A stretch of DNA of 35,006 nucleotides from Arenimonas sp. GDDSR-1 (GCF_025980345.1 NZ_JAPDUI010000022.1:1-35006), one strand, 5' to 3'; positions 1-9,410 are shown, counted from the stretch's first letter. Program-made: numbers and translations. Notes: a model not told the origin generated them from the letters alone.

Positions 1-114
1 TGATTTGGCTGAACCCCGGCCAAAGCAAGGCGCGGCGCAGGGCTTGAGGTGAATCAAGACACGGGCCGCCATTCCGGTGCAGACTGGCGGGGTACCCATA
101 GAATGAGGCAAGCC

Positions 115-1251
115 ATGGCCGTGAAGCGTTCCCGTTCCGTATCCGCCGCCCGCAAACCGGCCGCCAAGAAAACCGCCAAAACCGCGCCGGTGAAAAAAGC
201 CGCCCCGGCCAGGAAAGCCGCGAGCCGCAAAGCGGCGGTGGCGCAATCGGTGGATCGCCGCAAACCCAATGGCAAAGGCCCGTTCGATGTGAACACCGCG
301 GTGGCCGCCGCCATGGCGCAGGCCGAAGCGGTGAAGTGGGCGCAGGCGCATCCGAAACCGGCGGTGCCGCCGCTGGGCATTTCCGCCGAAGGCCTGGGCA
401 TCTCGCCGGATGCGGCCAAACGCATGCAGCGCCTGCCGGACAGCGGGGAAGACAGCAGTAACGCGCCGCTGCCGGACAGCTACCCGTACCGCCACCGCAT
501 CCAGCGCAAGGAATACGAGGCGGAAAAGAAGAAGCTGCAGATCGAGCTGCTGAAAGTGCAGAACTGGGTGAAAGACACCGGCCAGCGCATCGTGCTGCTG
601 TTCGAAGGCCGCGACGCGGCCGGCAAGGGCGGCACCATCAAGCGCTTCACCGAACACCTGAACCCGCGTGGCGCGCGCGTGGTGGCGCTGGAAAAACCGA
701 ACCAGGAAGAGGTCGGCCAGTGGTATCTGCAGCGCTACACCCGGCATCTGCCGACCTACGGCGAGCTGGTGTTCTTCGACCGCAGCTGGTACAACCGCGC
801 CGGCGTGGAGCGGGTCATGGATTTCTGCAGCCCGGCCGATTATCTGGAATTCCTGCGCGAGGCGCCGGAGTTCGAGCGCATGCTGGTGCGCAGCGGCATC
901 CGCCTGTACAAATACTGGTTCTCGGTCAGCCGCGACGAACAGATGCGCCGCTTCAATTCGCGCCGCAGCGATCCGCTCAAGCACTGGAAGCTGTCGCCGA
1001 TCGACATCCAGTCGCTCGACAAATGGGATGCCTACACCGAAGCCAAGGAAGCGATGTTCTTCCACACCGACACCGCCGATGCGCCCTGGGTGGTGGTCAA
1101 GTCGGACGACAAGAAGCGCGCCCGCATCAACTGCATGCGCCACTTCCTGAGCACGCTGCCGTATCCGGGCAAGGATCCGGCCGTGGCCTGCGCGCCCGAT
1201 CCGCTGATCGTCGGCGCCGCCGCCGAGGTGCTGGCCAACAGCGGCCAGTAA
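115..1251 (+). CDS. ppk2: Polyphosphate kinase 2 (PPK2 family)
   Basis: 378 aa. PPK2 enzymes transfer phosphate between polyphosphate and nucleotides. Seen: Walker A loop [10 protein letters not shown] (residues 164-173), Walker B/catalytic FFDRSWYNR (220-228), and the conserved stretch following Walker A ([16 protein letters not shown]). The single kinase domain (about 125-360) fits the single-domain PPK2 class; whether it prefers ADP or GDP cannot be read from the sequence. Residues 1-45 are a Lys/Ala/Arg-rich tail resembling histone-H1-like tails, and 46-120 look poorly conserved. I chose ATG 115 because GAGG lies 6 nt upstream; GTG 49 and ATG 103 are in frame but lack a ribosome binding site. 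rppH follows 70 bp downstream on the same strand. Confidence 0.92.
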   Translation: MAVKRSRSVSAARKPAAKKTAKTAPVKKAAPARKAASRKAAVAQSVDRRKPNGKGPFDVNTAVAAAMAQAEAVKWAQAHPKPAVPPLGISAEGLGISPDAAKRMQRLPDSGEDSSNAPLPDSYPYRHRIQRKEYEAEKKKLQIELLKVQNWVKDTGQRIVLLFEGRDAAGKGGTIKRFTEHLNPRGARVVALEKPNQEEVGQWYLQRYTRHLPTYGELVFFDRSWYNRAGVERVMDFCSPADYLEFLREAPEFERMLVRSGIRLYKYWFSVSRDEQMRRFNSRRSDPLKHWKLSPIDIQSLDKWDAYTEAKEAMFFHTDTADAPWVVVKSDDKKRARINCMRHFLSTLPYPGKDPAVACAPDPLIVGAAAEVLANSGQ

Positions 1252-1268
1252 GCGCCGCGCTTGTGGAT

Positions 1269-1285
1269 TGCCACGCGCTGTGGCA
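1269..1285. repeat. Short inverted repeat between ppk2 and rppH
   Basis: TGCCAC, a 5-nt loop, then GTGGCA. It lies 17 bp after the ppk2 stop. No T-run follows, so it is at best a weak pause or mRNA 3'-end hairpin, not a convincing intrinsic terminator. Confidence 0.35.
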
Positions 1286-1321
1286 GTCTTACAGGCAGTA
1301 GAATTTTCTGGAGTTCCGGCC

Positions 1322-1915
1322 GTGATAGATCCGGACGGTTACCGCCCCAATGTCGGCATCATCCTGATGCGTGCCGACGGCATGGTGTTCTGGGCCCGCA
1401 GGGTCAACCGGGATGGTTGGCAATTCCCGCAGGGCGGCATGAACACCGACGAAACCCCGCTGGAAGCCATGTACCGCGAGCTGGAAGAAGAAACCGGCCT
1501 GCAGTCGCATCATGTCGATGTGCTCGGCGCCACGCCCGGTTGGCTGCGTTACCGCCTGCCGCGGCGCAGCATCCGCAACCACACCAAGCCGGTGTGCATC
1601 GGCCAGAAGCAGGTCTGGTTCCTGCTCAAGCTCAATGCCGATGAATCGCAGGTGCGCCTGGACGCGACCGACACGCCCGAGTTCGATGACTGGCGCTGGG
1701 TCGATTTCTGGTATCCGGGCGAGAACGTGGTGCACTTCAAGCGCGAAGTGTACGTGCAGGCTCTGCAGTTGCTGTCGCCCTTGGCGCGCGAACTGGCCGG
1801 CGAGGCCGGCGTGCCGCGTCAGGTTGGCGATCGTCTGCTGGAAAACCTGCGCACCCGGAAAATCGCACGCGATGCCCGCGGCCGGGCCGAACGCCAGGCG
1901 CGCAAGCCGGCCTGA
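1322..1915 (+). CDS. rppH: RNA pyrophosphohydrolase RppH
   Basis: 197 aa Nudix hydrolase. RppH removes pyrophosphate from the 5' end of mRNAs and so triggers RNase E-dependent decay. Seen: N-terminus [13 protein letters not shown], very close to the family start, and a complete Nudix box at residues 38-60 ([20 protein letters not shown] then TGL). The family blocks [23 protein letters not shown] and [10 protein letters not shown] are all present. The start is GTG 1322, with GGAG 8 nt upstream; in-frame codons further upstream do not resemble the family. The C-terminus extends about 35 residues past the typical end as a basic, Arg-rich tail. The stop abuts the stop of the convergent histidine kinase gene. 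Confidence 0.95.
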   Translation: MIDPDGYRPNVGIILMRADGMVFWARRVNRDGWQFPQGGMNTDETPLEAMYRELEEETGLQSHHVDVLGATPGWLRYRLPRRSIRNHTKPVCIGQKQVWFLLKLNADESQVRLDATDTPEFDDWRWVDFWYPGENVVHFKREVYVQALQLLSPLARELAGEAGVPRQVGDRLLENLRTRKIARDARGRAERQARKPA

Positions 1916-4240
1916 TCAGGCGATGATGGCGGCCAAGGCCGCCCGCACCCGTTCGAATTCCGCGGCAATGCCGGCGCCGGCCTGCAGCGGGGTGTCGATG
2001 TCGCCGCTGCGCGCGCTTTTCTCGATGGTCTTGGCGATATCGGACAGGGCCATGGCGCCCAGATTGGCGCTGGATGATTTCAGCGTATGCGCCGGCGCCA
2101 CCAGCGCGGTGCAATCGCGGTTGTCGAGCGCGCTCTGGATCTGCCCGATCAGTTTCGGGCTGTCTTCCAGATAGATGCGGATCAGGCTCTGGTAATCGCT
2201 GCCCATCATTTCCTGCAGGTCTTCGACGATTTCCATGTCCAGGGCCGGACTCTGAGCGGCGGCCGCTGGCGGCGCTGCTTCGGGCGCGGCCGGTGCCGGT
2301 GCTTTGCTTTCCACCGGCGGCGCTTCGCTGTGCCGCGTCATCCATTTCATCATCACCTGCTCCAGCAGTTTGCGGTCGACCGGTTTCGACAGGTAATCGT
2401 CCATGCCGGCATCCAGGCAGCGCTGGCGGTCTTCGGCCATGGCGTTGGCGGTCATCGCGATGATCGGCAGGCGCGGCAGCGATTTTTCCGCTTCAATCCG
2501 GCGCCAGGTCTGGGTGGCCCGGTAGCCGTCCATCACCGGCATCTGGCAGTCCATCAGCACCAGGTCGAAATCGGGATTCTGCTGCAGCATGTCGATGGCG
2601 ATCTCGCCGTTCTCGGCGCTCAGGCAGTCGAAGTTGCAGATCTGGATCAGGCGCTGCGCCACCAGCAGGTTGACCGGGTTGTCTTCCACCAGCAGCACCA
2701 GGCCGCGCGATTGGCCGGGCACGAACAGCAGATCGGCCGGCAGGATGTTGACCGCCGGTTTCTGCTCGTGCGGGCCGGGCGGCTGCAGTTCGCTGGCGGT
2801 GCTGGCCAGCAGGCGGTTCAGTTCGGCGAACAGGGTCGACATGTCGGTGTTGCGCGCGATCACCCGCCGGCGCGGGGTTTTGTCCAGTTCCAGCGCCGGG
2901 CCTTCCACCGACTGCAGCATGGCGATGCGCAGGCGAGCGAATTCGGAATCGGCCAGCAGGCTCTTCTGCAGCTGCAATGCGCTCTGCCGGCCGGAGCTGA
3001 CGTCGATGACCAGCAGATCGAGATCGGACGTGCTGCCGACCGCGACCGATTCCTTGAGGATGCGCTGCGCTTCGAACACGGTGCCGGCCACATTGAGCTG
3101 CGCGCCGGCATTGATGTTGGCTTTCTCGATCTTGCCGGTCAGGATCGGATCGCTGGAGAACAGCAGCACGTTGGCGTTCTTCAGTTCGGTGGCCAGGCCG
3201 TGGCTGTCGCCGACCGCTTTGAGCATCGGAATCTCGAACCAGAACGTCGAGCCGGCGCCGGGCTGGGAATCGACGCCGATCTGGCCGGCCATCAGATCAA
3301 TGATGCGTTTGCAGATCACCAGCCCGAGGCCGGTGCCGCCGTACAGCCGGGTGGTCGAGGCATCGGCCTGGCTGAACGGCTTGAACAGGCTGCCGGCGTT
3401 CTCCGGCGAGATGCCGATGCCGGTGTCCTTCACTTCGAAACGCAGGATGTGGTGCTGGCGGGTTTCCGATTTGGCCTTGACCGAGAGGGTCAGCGTGCCC
3501 TTGTCGGTGAATTTGATGGCGTTGCTGAGCAGATTGCTCAGCACCTGGCGCAGGCGCACCGGATCGCCGCGCACGGCCAGACGCAGCGAAGGATCCAGAT
3601 GGACCTGGATGGCCAGATGCTTGGCGTCGGCCTGGTTCTGGAACATGCGCACCACGGAATTGACCACATCGCGCAGGTTCATGCCGGTGGTTTCCAGCTG
3701 CAGCTTGTTGGCTTCCAGTTTCGAGTAGTCGAGGATGTCGTCGACGATGCGCTTCATCTGCCCGGCCGAACTGCGCGCGGTGCTCAGGATGTCGGATTGG
3801 TCCTTTTCCAGCGGCGTGGTCGACAGCAGATCGAGCATCGGGATGATGCCGTTCAGCGGCGTGCGGATTTCATGGCTCATGGTGGCCAGGAATTCGCTCT
3901 TGGCCATGGCCGCGGCTTCGGCCGCCAGCTTGGATTTCTTCAGCTCGAATTCCAGACTGCGCTGCTTTTCCAGTTCGGTGCGCAGCCCGGTCACTTCCTG
4001 CAGGTGCTGCTCGGTGTTGATTTCGGTCTGCGCGATGCGGCTGTGGTGGCTTTCGATGCGGTGCCAGAGCGCGGCCACGAACGACACGGTCAGCAGCGAG
4101 GAAATGACCGAGACGTTGAGCCAGACCGAATCGTTCAGCCACAGGCTGATGCCCGAGGAAATCGCCGCGCCGGCCGCCGACGCCAGGGCCAGCCAGCGGA
4201 TCAGGGTGGACTGTTGCGGGCGCTCGTCCTGATCGTTCAT
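1916..4240 (-). CDS. Hybrid sensor histidine kinase (HisKA-HATPase-REC-Hpt)
   Basis: 774 aa inner-membrane phosphorelay kinase. Seen in order: two hydrophobic segments (about 12-35 and 40-60) with almost no periplasmic loop, a coiled-coil linker (65-112), and HisKA with H123 in [10 protein letters not shown]. The HATPase follows with its N box (LLSNAIKF), G1 box (DTGIGIS, 272-278) and G2 box (GGTGLGL, 301-307). Residues 355-475 look like a degenerate receiver. A full receiver has VLLVEDN (515-521), phospho-acceptor D564 and the Lys of YLSKP (619). After an Ala/Pro linker, the Hpt domain carries H718 in [11 protein letters not shown]. The layout resembles BarA/RpfC-type kinases, but the short sensor region gives no clue to the signal. 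Its ATG directly follows the TAG of the upstream regulator, so the two are probably translationally coupled. RpfC identity is not supported. Confidence 0.9.
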   Translation of the reverse strand: MNDQDERPQQSTLIRWLALASAAGAAISSGISLWLNDSVWLNVSVISSLLTVSFVAALWHRIESHHSRIAQTEINTEQHLQEVTGLRTELEKQRSLEFELKKSKLAAEAAAMAKSEFLATMSHEIRTPLNGIIPMLDLLSTTPLEKDQSDILSTARSSAGQMKRIVDDILDYSKLEANKLQLETTGMNLRDVVNSVVRMFQNQADAKHLAIQVHLDPSLRLAVRGDPVRLRQVLSNLLSNAIKFTDKGTLTLSVKAKSETRQHHILRFEVKDTGIGISPENAGSLFKPFSQADASTTRLYGGTGLGLVICKRIIDLMAGQIGVDSQPGAGSTFWFEIPMLKAVGDSHGLATELKNANVLLFSSDPILTGKIEKANINAGAQLNVAGTVFEAQRILKESVAVGSTSDLDLLVIDVSSGRQSALQLQKSLLADSEFARLRIAMLQSVEGPALELDKTPRRRVIARNTDMSTLFAELNRLLASTASELQPPGPHEQKPAVNILPADLLFVPGQSRGLVLLVEDNPVNLLVAQRLIQICNFDCLSAENGEIAIDMLQQNPDFDLVLMDCQMPVMDGYRATQTWRRIEAEKSLPRLPIIAMTANAMAEDRQRCLDAGMDDYLSKPVDRKLLEQVMMKWMTRHSEAPPVESKAPAPAAPEAAPPAAAAQSPALDMEIVEDLQEMMGSDYQSLIRIYLEDSPKLIGQIQSALDNRDCTALVAPAHTLKSSSANLGAMALSDIAKTIEKSARSGDIDTPLQAGAGIAAEFERVRAALAAIIA

Positions 4241-6781
4241 CTACAGCACCGACTGGTCGAAACCGAACTCGAGGCTGCTGTCGGCCGAATGCACCAGATT
4301 GCCCTGGATGAAATCGATGCCGCTCATCCACAGCGCGGCCGCGCTCTGCGCGTCTTCCACGCAGTGGCCGATGACTTCCACGCCGCGCCGGTGCGCGTTG
4401 TCGGCCAGCGCTTTGACCTGGTCGCGCGCGTCCTGGTTGCCGAGCTCGGCGGTCAGCCGGTTGGCCAGCTTGACGTAACTGATCGGCAGGCTGCCGAGCA
4501 GATCGGGTTCGTCGTTGCGCGGGTTGTAGCGGCTCAGGCAGAACTGCACGCCGTCGGCGCTCAGGCCCTGGCACAGGTCCTTGATCGACTGCTGGTTGAG
4601 CAGGGCGTCGTTGTGGTTGATTTCGATGACCAGGCTGTTTTCCGGGATGCCGTAGGCTTTCAGCAGGTTGCGCAGCCAGACCGGCTGGCTTTCATCGAGC
4701 AGGGTGATGTTGGACTGGTTGACGAACAGCTTGATCTGGTCGCCGGCGGCGGCGCGTTCGCTGATGGTGGCCACCGCTTTGGTCATCGACCAGCGGTCGA
4801 GCGCGATGATCAGATTGCTTTTCTCGGCGATGTGGATGAACTCGGTGGCCGGCACGATGGCGCCGTTGCCGTCGGTCAGGCGCAGCAGGGACTGGAACTG
4901 CTTTTCCGCGCCGCCGGCCACGGCCACGATCGGCTGGTACAGATGCGACAGGCAGCCGTTGCTGTCGGCGTTGGCCAGCAGCGCGATGATGGCTTCCTCG
5001 CGCTCCACTTCCGCACTCGACTGCGGCCGGTACACCACCACGCCGCCGGGTGCGCTGCGCGCGGCGCGGGCGGTGCGTTCGGCGGCGTTGATCAGGATGT
5101 CGGTGCTGCCTTTGCCGTGTTCGAACGCGCAGACGCCGATGTGGGCGCGGAACTCGACCCCCTGGCCCTGGATTTCGAACTTCTGCGCCATGATGCGTTC
5201 GCGCAGCTTGGCCGCCTGCGCCGTCATCGCGGCTTCGCCGGTGTCGCCCTGGTACAGCAGCGCGAAGGCGCCGTCGCCGAAGCGCGCCACCGGTGCCGGC
5301 TGGCCGATGCCGGCCAGGAACGCGGAGAATTCGCGCAGCAGGTTCTCGAGGGCGCTCAGGCCGAGGCGGTCCTTGAGCAGATTGATGCCGTTGAGTTCGA
5401 TGAAGAACAGGGCCTGGCCGTCGCGTTCGATGCGCTGCTCGAGCAGGTTCAGCATGTCGGTGCGCCGGATCAGGCCGGTGTCTTTCGCCGCAGCGCCGGC
5501 GTCGCCGCGCAGGGCACGGTGGCGTTTGATGCGGTTCTGCACCGCCGCGATCAGCCGGCGCGGACGGATCGGCTTGCTCAGGAAGTCGTCGCCGCCGGCT
5601 TCCAGCGCGTCCATCTGGCGCTCTTCATCGGATTCGCCGGACAGGAACACGATCGGGATGTTCTGGAACTGTTCGGACTGCCGGATGATTTCGGTCAGTT
5701 CGATGCCGCTGGCTTTCGGCATGTTCAGATCCATCAGGATCAGATCGGGTTTGAACGATTCGATGTGGCCGATCAGGTTGTCGGCTTCCAGCAGCACCTT
5801 GGTGCTGATTTCGGCATTGCGCAGGATGCCTTCGGCGAACATCGCCTGCGAGCGGTCGTCTTCGACGATCATCACCCGGTAGCGCTCGGTCTTGCCGAAG
5901 CGCAGGATCTGGTCGATGCGCGCGACCACGCCGCGCGCGTCGGCATTGCCGCTGATCACCGCGTCCATCATCGCGAAGCGCTCGTCGCCGGCATCGGCTT
6001 CGCTGTCGGCCGGCAGCAGCTGCACGGCGGTCAGGTACTTCGGATGCTGGCGCCGGTAATCGCCGATCATGCCGCCGAGGCGCAGCACGTCGTCGGCGAA
6101 TTCGGCATCGATCAGCAGCAGATCGGCCGGCAGCGCCTGCAGCAGTTCAGAGAGTTCTTCCGCGCTGTCCAGCAGCTCCAGATCGACGCCGGCCTGCTCC
6201 AGCTGCAGGTGGATCTCCTGCGCCAGGGTGCCGTGCTTGGTGAGGTGGTAGATGCGCTGGTTGCGGAAGCTGGTCTCGGCCGCGGGTTTCGAGGTGTCGT
6301 TCATGGGAGCCATCCTAGCAGGGGCCGCAGCATCGGCTGCGGGAGGGGGTTTGGGAGAATCGGTGCTGACCGGAACCGGCGCTTCGGCGCCTTCCGACCA
6401 TTGCCGCCAATAGGCGATCGGCGGGGTTTCGAAGCGGCTTTCGGCACTGGTGCTGAGCGGCACCGGGGCCTGCCATTCGGCCAGCGCCGGCGCCTTTGCC
6501 ACGGCTTTGACCGCCGCCGGCGCGGCGGCATCGCCGAATGCCTGCAGTTGCGCGGCCTGTTCATCCGAGGGCAGGGTGCCGGCCGCCAGACAGGCGCTGA
6601 GCAGGCCGTCGAGGCCCTGCAGGGGCGCGGCATCGGCATGGGCGCCGACCCGCAGCCGGGTGCGCACGTCTTCGCGCAGCTGCCAGAGCGCGTTCAGATC
6701 CCAGCGCGAAGCCCGATACGCGGCGATCCGTGCCGGAAGGCCGAGCGTTGCTGCGGGAGCAGGGTTTTGGAGATCGATCAT
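4241..6781 (-). CDS. Double-receiver protein with degenerate GGDEF and EAL domains
   Basis: 846 aa. Seen: an unrecognised N-terminal region (1-160) ending in an Ala/Pro-rich linker; a degenerate receiver (175-295); a full receiver (302-420) with D351 and the Lys of FLSKP (403); a GGDEF-like domain in which the signature reads GDGAF (502-506); and an EAL-like domain (610-846). The EAL motif reads QSLLR (630-634), the DDFG position reads SRYN (750-753), and the usual EGVE reads HCVE. By EAL-family knowledge the metal ligands are lost, so I infer neither cyclase nor phosphodiesterase activity. It may be a c-di-GMP binder or scaffold, as in FimX-type proteins. It is the first gene of an operon with the kinase. 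ATG 6781 is taken as start; ATG 6304 (residue 160) is an alternative that would remove the N-terminal region. Confidence 0.85.
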   Translation of the reverse strand: MIDLQNPAPAATLGLPARIAAYRASRWDLNALWQLREDVRTRLRVGAHADAAPLQGLDGLLSACLAAGTLPSDEQAAQLQAFGDAAAPAAVKAVAKAPALAEWQAPVPLSTSAESRFETPPIAYWRQWSEGAEAPVPVSTDSPKPPPAADAAAPARMAPMNDTSKPAAETSFRNQRIYHLTKHGTLAQEIHLQLEQAGVDLELLDSAEELSELLQALPADLLLIDAEFADDVLRLGGMIGDYRRQHPKYLTAVQLLPADSEADAGDERFAMMDAVISGNADARGVVARIDQILRFGKTERYRVMIVEDDRSQAMFAEGILRNAEISTKVLLEADNLIGHIESFKPDLILMDLNMPKASGIELTEIIRQSEQFQNIPIVFLSGESDEERQMDALEAGGDDFLSKPIRPRRLIAAVQNRIKRHRALRGDAGAAAKDTGLIRRTDMLNLLEQRIERDGQALFFIELNGINLLKDRLGLSALENLLREFSAFLAGIGQPAPVARFGDGAFALLYQGDTGEAAMTAQAAKLRERIMAQKFEIQGQGVEFRAHIGVCAFEHGKGSTDILINAAERTARAARSAPGGVVVYRPQSSAEVEREEAIIALLANADSNGCLSHLYQPIVAVAGGAEKQFQSLLRLTDGNGAIVPATEFIHIAEKSNLIIALDRWSMTKAVATISERAAAGDQIKLFVNQSNITLLDESQPVWLRNLLKAYGIPENSLVIEINHNDALLNQQSIKDLCQGLSADGVQFCLSRYNPRNDEPDLLGSLPISYVKLANRLTAELGNQDARDQVKALADNAHRRGVEVIGHCVEDAQSAAALWMSGIDFIQGNLVHSADSSLEFGFDQSVL

Positions 6782-6927
6782 CTGCGGCGTGCCGTTGTCC
6801 GTTTGCGCGCATTCCGCGGCGGTCTGAGTGACCGGCCGTCAAACGCGCCATCACAGGCTATTATGCACGCAAAATCAAGCGCCTGTCAGCCGCTCCGGCA
6901 TTCCCGGCCGGGCGGTGTGGGAACCGC

Positions 6928-6933
6928 TATAAT
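6928..6933 (+). promoter_or_regulatory. Candidate -10 box for the DUF6776-bactofilin-erpA cluster
   Basis: A perfect TATAAT lies 32 bp before the first ATG of the cluster, followed by GGAG 8 nt before that ATG. No good -35 is present at 16-18 bp spacing, so it would need an activator or an extended -10 contact. The rest of the 184-bp divergent region (6782-6965) shows no other clear element. Confidence 0.45.
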
Positions 6934-6965
6934 ACAGCTCGTCGTCTGCGCCGGGAGTCGCCGCC

Positions 6966-7706
6966 ATGGCGGTGCAAAACAAAGATCTGCCGCGGTTTTC
7001 CATTGTCAGCCAATCGCCCCGTTTCAAGGGGCTGGGTCTCGTGCTGGGCGGGCTCTGGCTGGTGATGGCCGTGGCCTGGATCGGACTGTTCTGGCGCGGC
7101 CTGCACACCGATGCCGGCCAGTTGCGCGCGCAGCGCGATGCGGCCGTGCGCCAGGCCGAAGCGCTGAAAGACAGCGAGACGCGCCTGAAGCAGGAACTGA
7201 CCAACGCCAAGCGCGCCGAGTTCATCACCCGCAGCGCCAACACCCAGATCCAGGAATCGCTGGCCGAGAAGGACGAGCAGATCGCCGGGCTCAAGGCCGA
7301 TATGGATTTCTACGAGCGCCTGGTCGGCTCCGGCGGCCGCCGGCACGGGCTGAGCGTGCATAACGCCGAGTTCACGCCCGGCGCCGGCAATGCCTGGCAC
7401 TACACCATCACCCTGACCCAGAACATCAACCGCGGCGGCATGACCTCGGGCCAGATGCGCTTCGCGGTGGACGGCGTGTCCGGCGGCAAACTCAAGAGCG
7501 TGGAGTGGCCGCAGCTGCTGCAGAAACCGGAGGCGCCGGCGCAGGCCTTTTCCTTCCGCTATTTCCAGCAGATCGAGGGCGATGTGATGCTGCCGGCCGG
7601 CTTCACCCCGCAGCGGGTCCGGGTCAGCGTCAGCGGCGGCTTCGGCAAACAGGAACAGCGTTTCGACTGGACGGTCAGCCGTCCGGCCGCAGCGCCGGAA
7701 ATTTAA
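6966..7706 (+). CDS. DUF6776-like membrane-anchored coiled-coil protein
   Basis: 246 aa. Seen: a short cytoplasmic N-terminus, one membrane segment (about 23-43), a coiled coil (48-112) rich in Glu, Arg, Lys and Ala, then a beta-rich C-terminal domain (about 115-240) that would lie in the periplasm. The arrangement matches what I recall of DUF6776 proteins, whose function is not established. It is the first gene of a rightward cluster, and the bactofilin starts 35 bp after its stop. That neighbour suggests a part in cell-envelope shape or peptidoglycan organisation (inference). The start ATG has GGAG at 8 nt spacing. Confidence 0.75.
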   Translation: MAVQNKDLPRFSIVSQSPRFKGLGLVLGGLWLVMAVAWIGLFWRGLHTDAGQLRAQRDAAVRQAEALKDSETRLKQELTNAKRAEFITRSANTQIQESLAEKDEQIAGLKADMDFYERLVGSGGRRHGLSVHNAEFTPGAGNAWHYTITLTQNINRGGMTSGQMRFAVDGVSGGKLKSVEWPQLLQKPEAPAQAFSFRYFQQIEGDVMLPAGFTPQRVRVSVSGGFGKQEQRFDWTVSRPAAAPEI

Positions 7707-7741
7707 TTTTTCATTCAATCTCGTGATGGAGCGTCAAAAGC

Positions 7742-8122
7742 ATGTTGGGAAGTAAAAAAACAAAACTGTCCGCGAACGGATCGGACAATGTGGAAACCCT
7801 GATCGGCCGCCACGTGGTGATCCAGGGCGATCTGCTGTTCTCGGGCGGGCTGTACATCGAGGGCAAAGTGCTCGGCAAGGTGATCGCCGAAGACGGCGCC
7901 GATTCGCTGCTGACCCTGGCCCAGGGCGGCGTCATCGAGGGCAGCATCAGCGCGCCGAAGGCGGTCATTTCCGGCCGGCTGACCGGCGACATCCACAGCC
8001 GCGAGCGCATTGAATTGACCGAAACCGCCCATATCCAGGGCAATATCCATTACCGGTTGATTGAAATCACCGCCGGCGCCACCGTCAGCGGCCAGTTGAT
8101 CCACCAGCAGCCGGCCGATTAA
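7742..8122 (+). CDS. Bactofilin family cytoskeletal protein
   Basis: 126 aa. Bactofilins form nucleotide-independent filaments that scaffold cell-wall enzymes and other polar or curvature-linked machinery. Seen: a short polar N-terminal tail (1-17), the bactofilin (DUF583) beta-helix core (about 18-118) with repeating hydrophobic-Gly steps ([53 protein letters not shown]), and a short C-terminal tail. There is no membrane segment; attachment may be through the core or the membrane protein encoded just upstream. GGAG lies 10 nt before the ATG. erpA follows after 19 bp, although the two functions are unrelated. Confidence 0.93.
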   Translation: MLGSKKTKLSANGSDNVETLIGRHVVIQGDLLFSGGLYIEGKVLGKVIAEDGADSLLTLAQGGVIEGSISAPKAVISGRLTGDIHSRERIELTETAHIQGNIHYRLIEITAGATVSGQLIHQQPAD

Positions 8123-8141
8123 TCCTTACAAGGCGAAGCCC

Positions 8142-8498
8142 ATGAGCGAACCGACCTACCAAACCGTTGCCACCCCGCTGAGCCTGACCGCTTCGGCTGC
8201 GGCCAAGGTCGCCAGCCTGATCGCCGAGGAAGCCAATCCGGAACTGAAACTGCGCGTGTACATCAGCGGGGGCGGCTGCTCCGGCTTCCAGTACGGCTTC
8301 AGTTTCGACGAACAGGCCGAGGCCGATGATCTGGCGGTGCAGCGCGATGGCGTGACCCTGATCGTCGATCCGCTCAGCCTGCAGTACCTGATGGGCGCCG
8401 AAGTGGATTACCGCGAAAGCCTGCAGGGCTCGCAGTTCGTCATCCGCAATCCCAACGCCAAGACCACCTGCGGTTGCGGCAGCAGTTTCTCGGCCTGA
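8142..8498 (+). CDS. erpA: Iron-sulfur cluster insertion protein ErpA
   Basis: 118 aa A-type Fe-S carrier, which passes clusters to apo-targets such as isoprenoid-synthesis and respiratory proteins. Seen: the three conserved cysteines C46 ([12 protein letters not shown]), C110 and C112 (TTCGCGSSF). The intermediate block [16 protein letters not shown] is typical. Length is normal for the family, and an AAGG-like ribosome site precedes the ATG. ErpA is favoured over IscA/SufA because of the [12 protein letters not shown] block and the absence of isc/suf genes nearby. The stop overlaps the nudC start (TGATG). Confidence 0.95.
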   Translation: MSEPTYQTVATPLSLTASAAAKVASLIAEEANPELKLRVYISGGGCSGFQYGFSFDEQAEADDLAVQRDGVTLIVDPLSLQYLMGAEVDYRESLQGSQFVIRNPNAKTTCGCGSSFSA

Positions 8499-9397
8499 TG
8501 CCCCTTCCCGATTTCGCCTTCCGTCACACCGGCCTGGACCGCGCCGAACCGATGCGCACGCATCCGGCCGAGCTGGATGCGGCTTGGGCGGACGCGCGTC
8601 TGTTGGTGCTGAACGAAAAAGGCGAAGCCTGCTGTTACAGCGCTTCTGAAATTTACTATCCCGCCACCCGGGTTTCTTTGCGCCGTCCGGAATCGGCCAC
8701 CCTGCTGGGTTTCGATGCCGGTCAGTCGTATTTCGCGTTGCCGCTGGACGCGGTCGCGCATGCGCCGCAGGAAGTGATCGGCATCCGCGCCGCCGCCGTG
8801 GAATGGCCGGAAAAGGATGCCGCCATCTTCGCCCAGGCCAAAGCCATTTTGCATTGGCAGACCCAGAGTAAATTCTGTGGCCGCTGCGGCGGCCTGCTTG
8901 ATCTGAAAACCGCCGGCTACAGCGCGGTTTGCGGCAGCTGTGGTCTGGCCAGTTATCCGCAGACGCATCCGGCCACCATCATGTGCGTCAGCGACGGCGA
9001 GCATCTTCTGCTCGGCCGGCAGGCGGCCTGGCCGGAGAAACGCTGGTCGTTGCTGGCCGGTTTCGTCGAGCCCGGCGAAACGCCCGAGCAGACCGTGGTG
9101 CGCGAGGTTTGGGAAGAATCCGGCGTGCGTGTCGAACGCGTGCGTTATGTCGCCTCGCAGCCCTGGCCGATGCCGATGGCGCTGATGATCGGCTACGATG
9201 CCTACGCGCCGATGCAGGCCATCCACATCAGCGATGAACTGCAGGCCGCGCGCTGGTTCAGCAGGGACGAACTGAACGCCCTGGTCGCCGCCGGTGAACT
9301 GAGTTTGCCCGACCCGCTGTCGATTTCGCGGTATCTGATCATGCGCTGGCTGCAGGCCGATTCCGCGCTGGCCGAATTTTGGCATACTACAGCCTGA
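8498..9397 (+). CDS. nudC: NAD(+) diphosphatase / NADH pyrophosphatase NudC
   Basis: 299 aa. NudC cleaves NADH to NMNH and AMP and removes NAD caps from RNA. Seen: a poorly conserved N-terminal domain, a four-cysteine zinc ribbon (C127, C130, C145, C148), a Nudix box at 188-210 (GFVEPGETPEQTVVREVWEE then SGV), and the NADH-specific signature SQPWPMPMALM (220-230), close to the usual SQPWPFPxS. The ATG at 8498 overlaps the erpA stop by one base, suggesting translational coupling. An in-frame ATG at 8474 would lie inside erpA and is less likely. Confidence 0.93.
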   Translation: MPLPDFAFRHTGLDRAEPMRTHPAELDAAWADARLLVLNEKGEACCYSASEIYYPATRVSLRRPESATLLGFDAGQSYFALPLDAVAHAPQEVIGIRAAAVEWPEKDAAIFAQAKAILHWQTQSKFCGRCGGLLDLKTAGYSAVCGSCGLASYPQTHPATIMCVSDGEHLLLGRQAAWPEKRWSLLAGFVEPGETPEQTVVREVWEESGVRVERVRYVASQPWPMPMALMIGYDAYAPMQAIHISDELQAARWFSRDELNALVAAGELSLPDPLSISRYLIMRWLQADSALAEFWHTTA

Positions 9398-9410
9398 CAA
9401 GGGGGCGCGC

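Noticed and set aside
1..48. End of an upstream gene
   Set aside because: A TGA is present at position 1, but no frame or motif can be judged from 48 bases.
1269..1285. Intrinsic terminator for ppk2
   Set aside because: A hairpin exists, but no T-run follows and the stem has only 6 bp.
6782..6965. Promoter for the receiver-EAL operon (TTGACG on the minus strand near 6835-6840) and TATTAT at 6859-6864
   Set aside because: TTGACG has no acceptable -10 at 16-18 bp, and TATTAT has no -35. Neither can be called.
2087..7363. A 1758-codon open frame on the plus strand
   Set aside because: It is antisense to the hybrid kinase and the receiver-EAL gene. Its translation is rich in His, Gln, Arg and Asp with no recognisable domain, as expected of the complementary frame in GC-rich DNA. 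The opposite-strand genes show clear domains.
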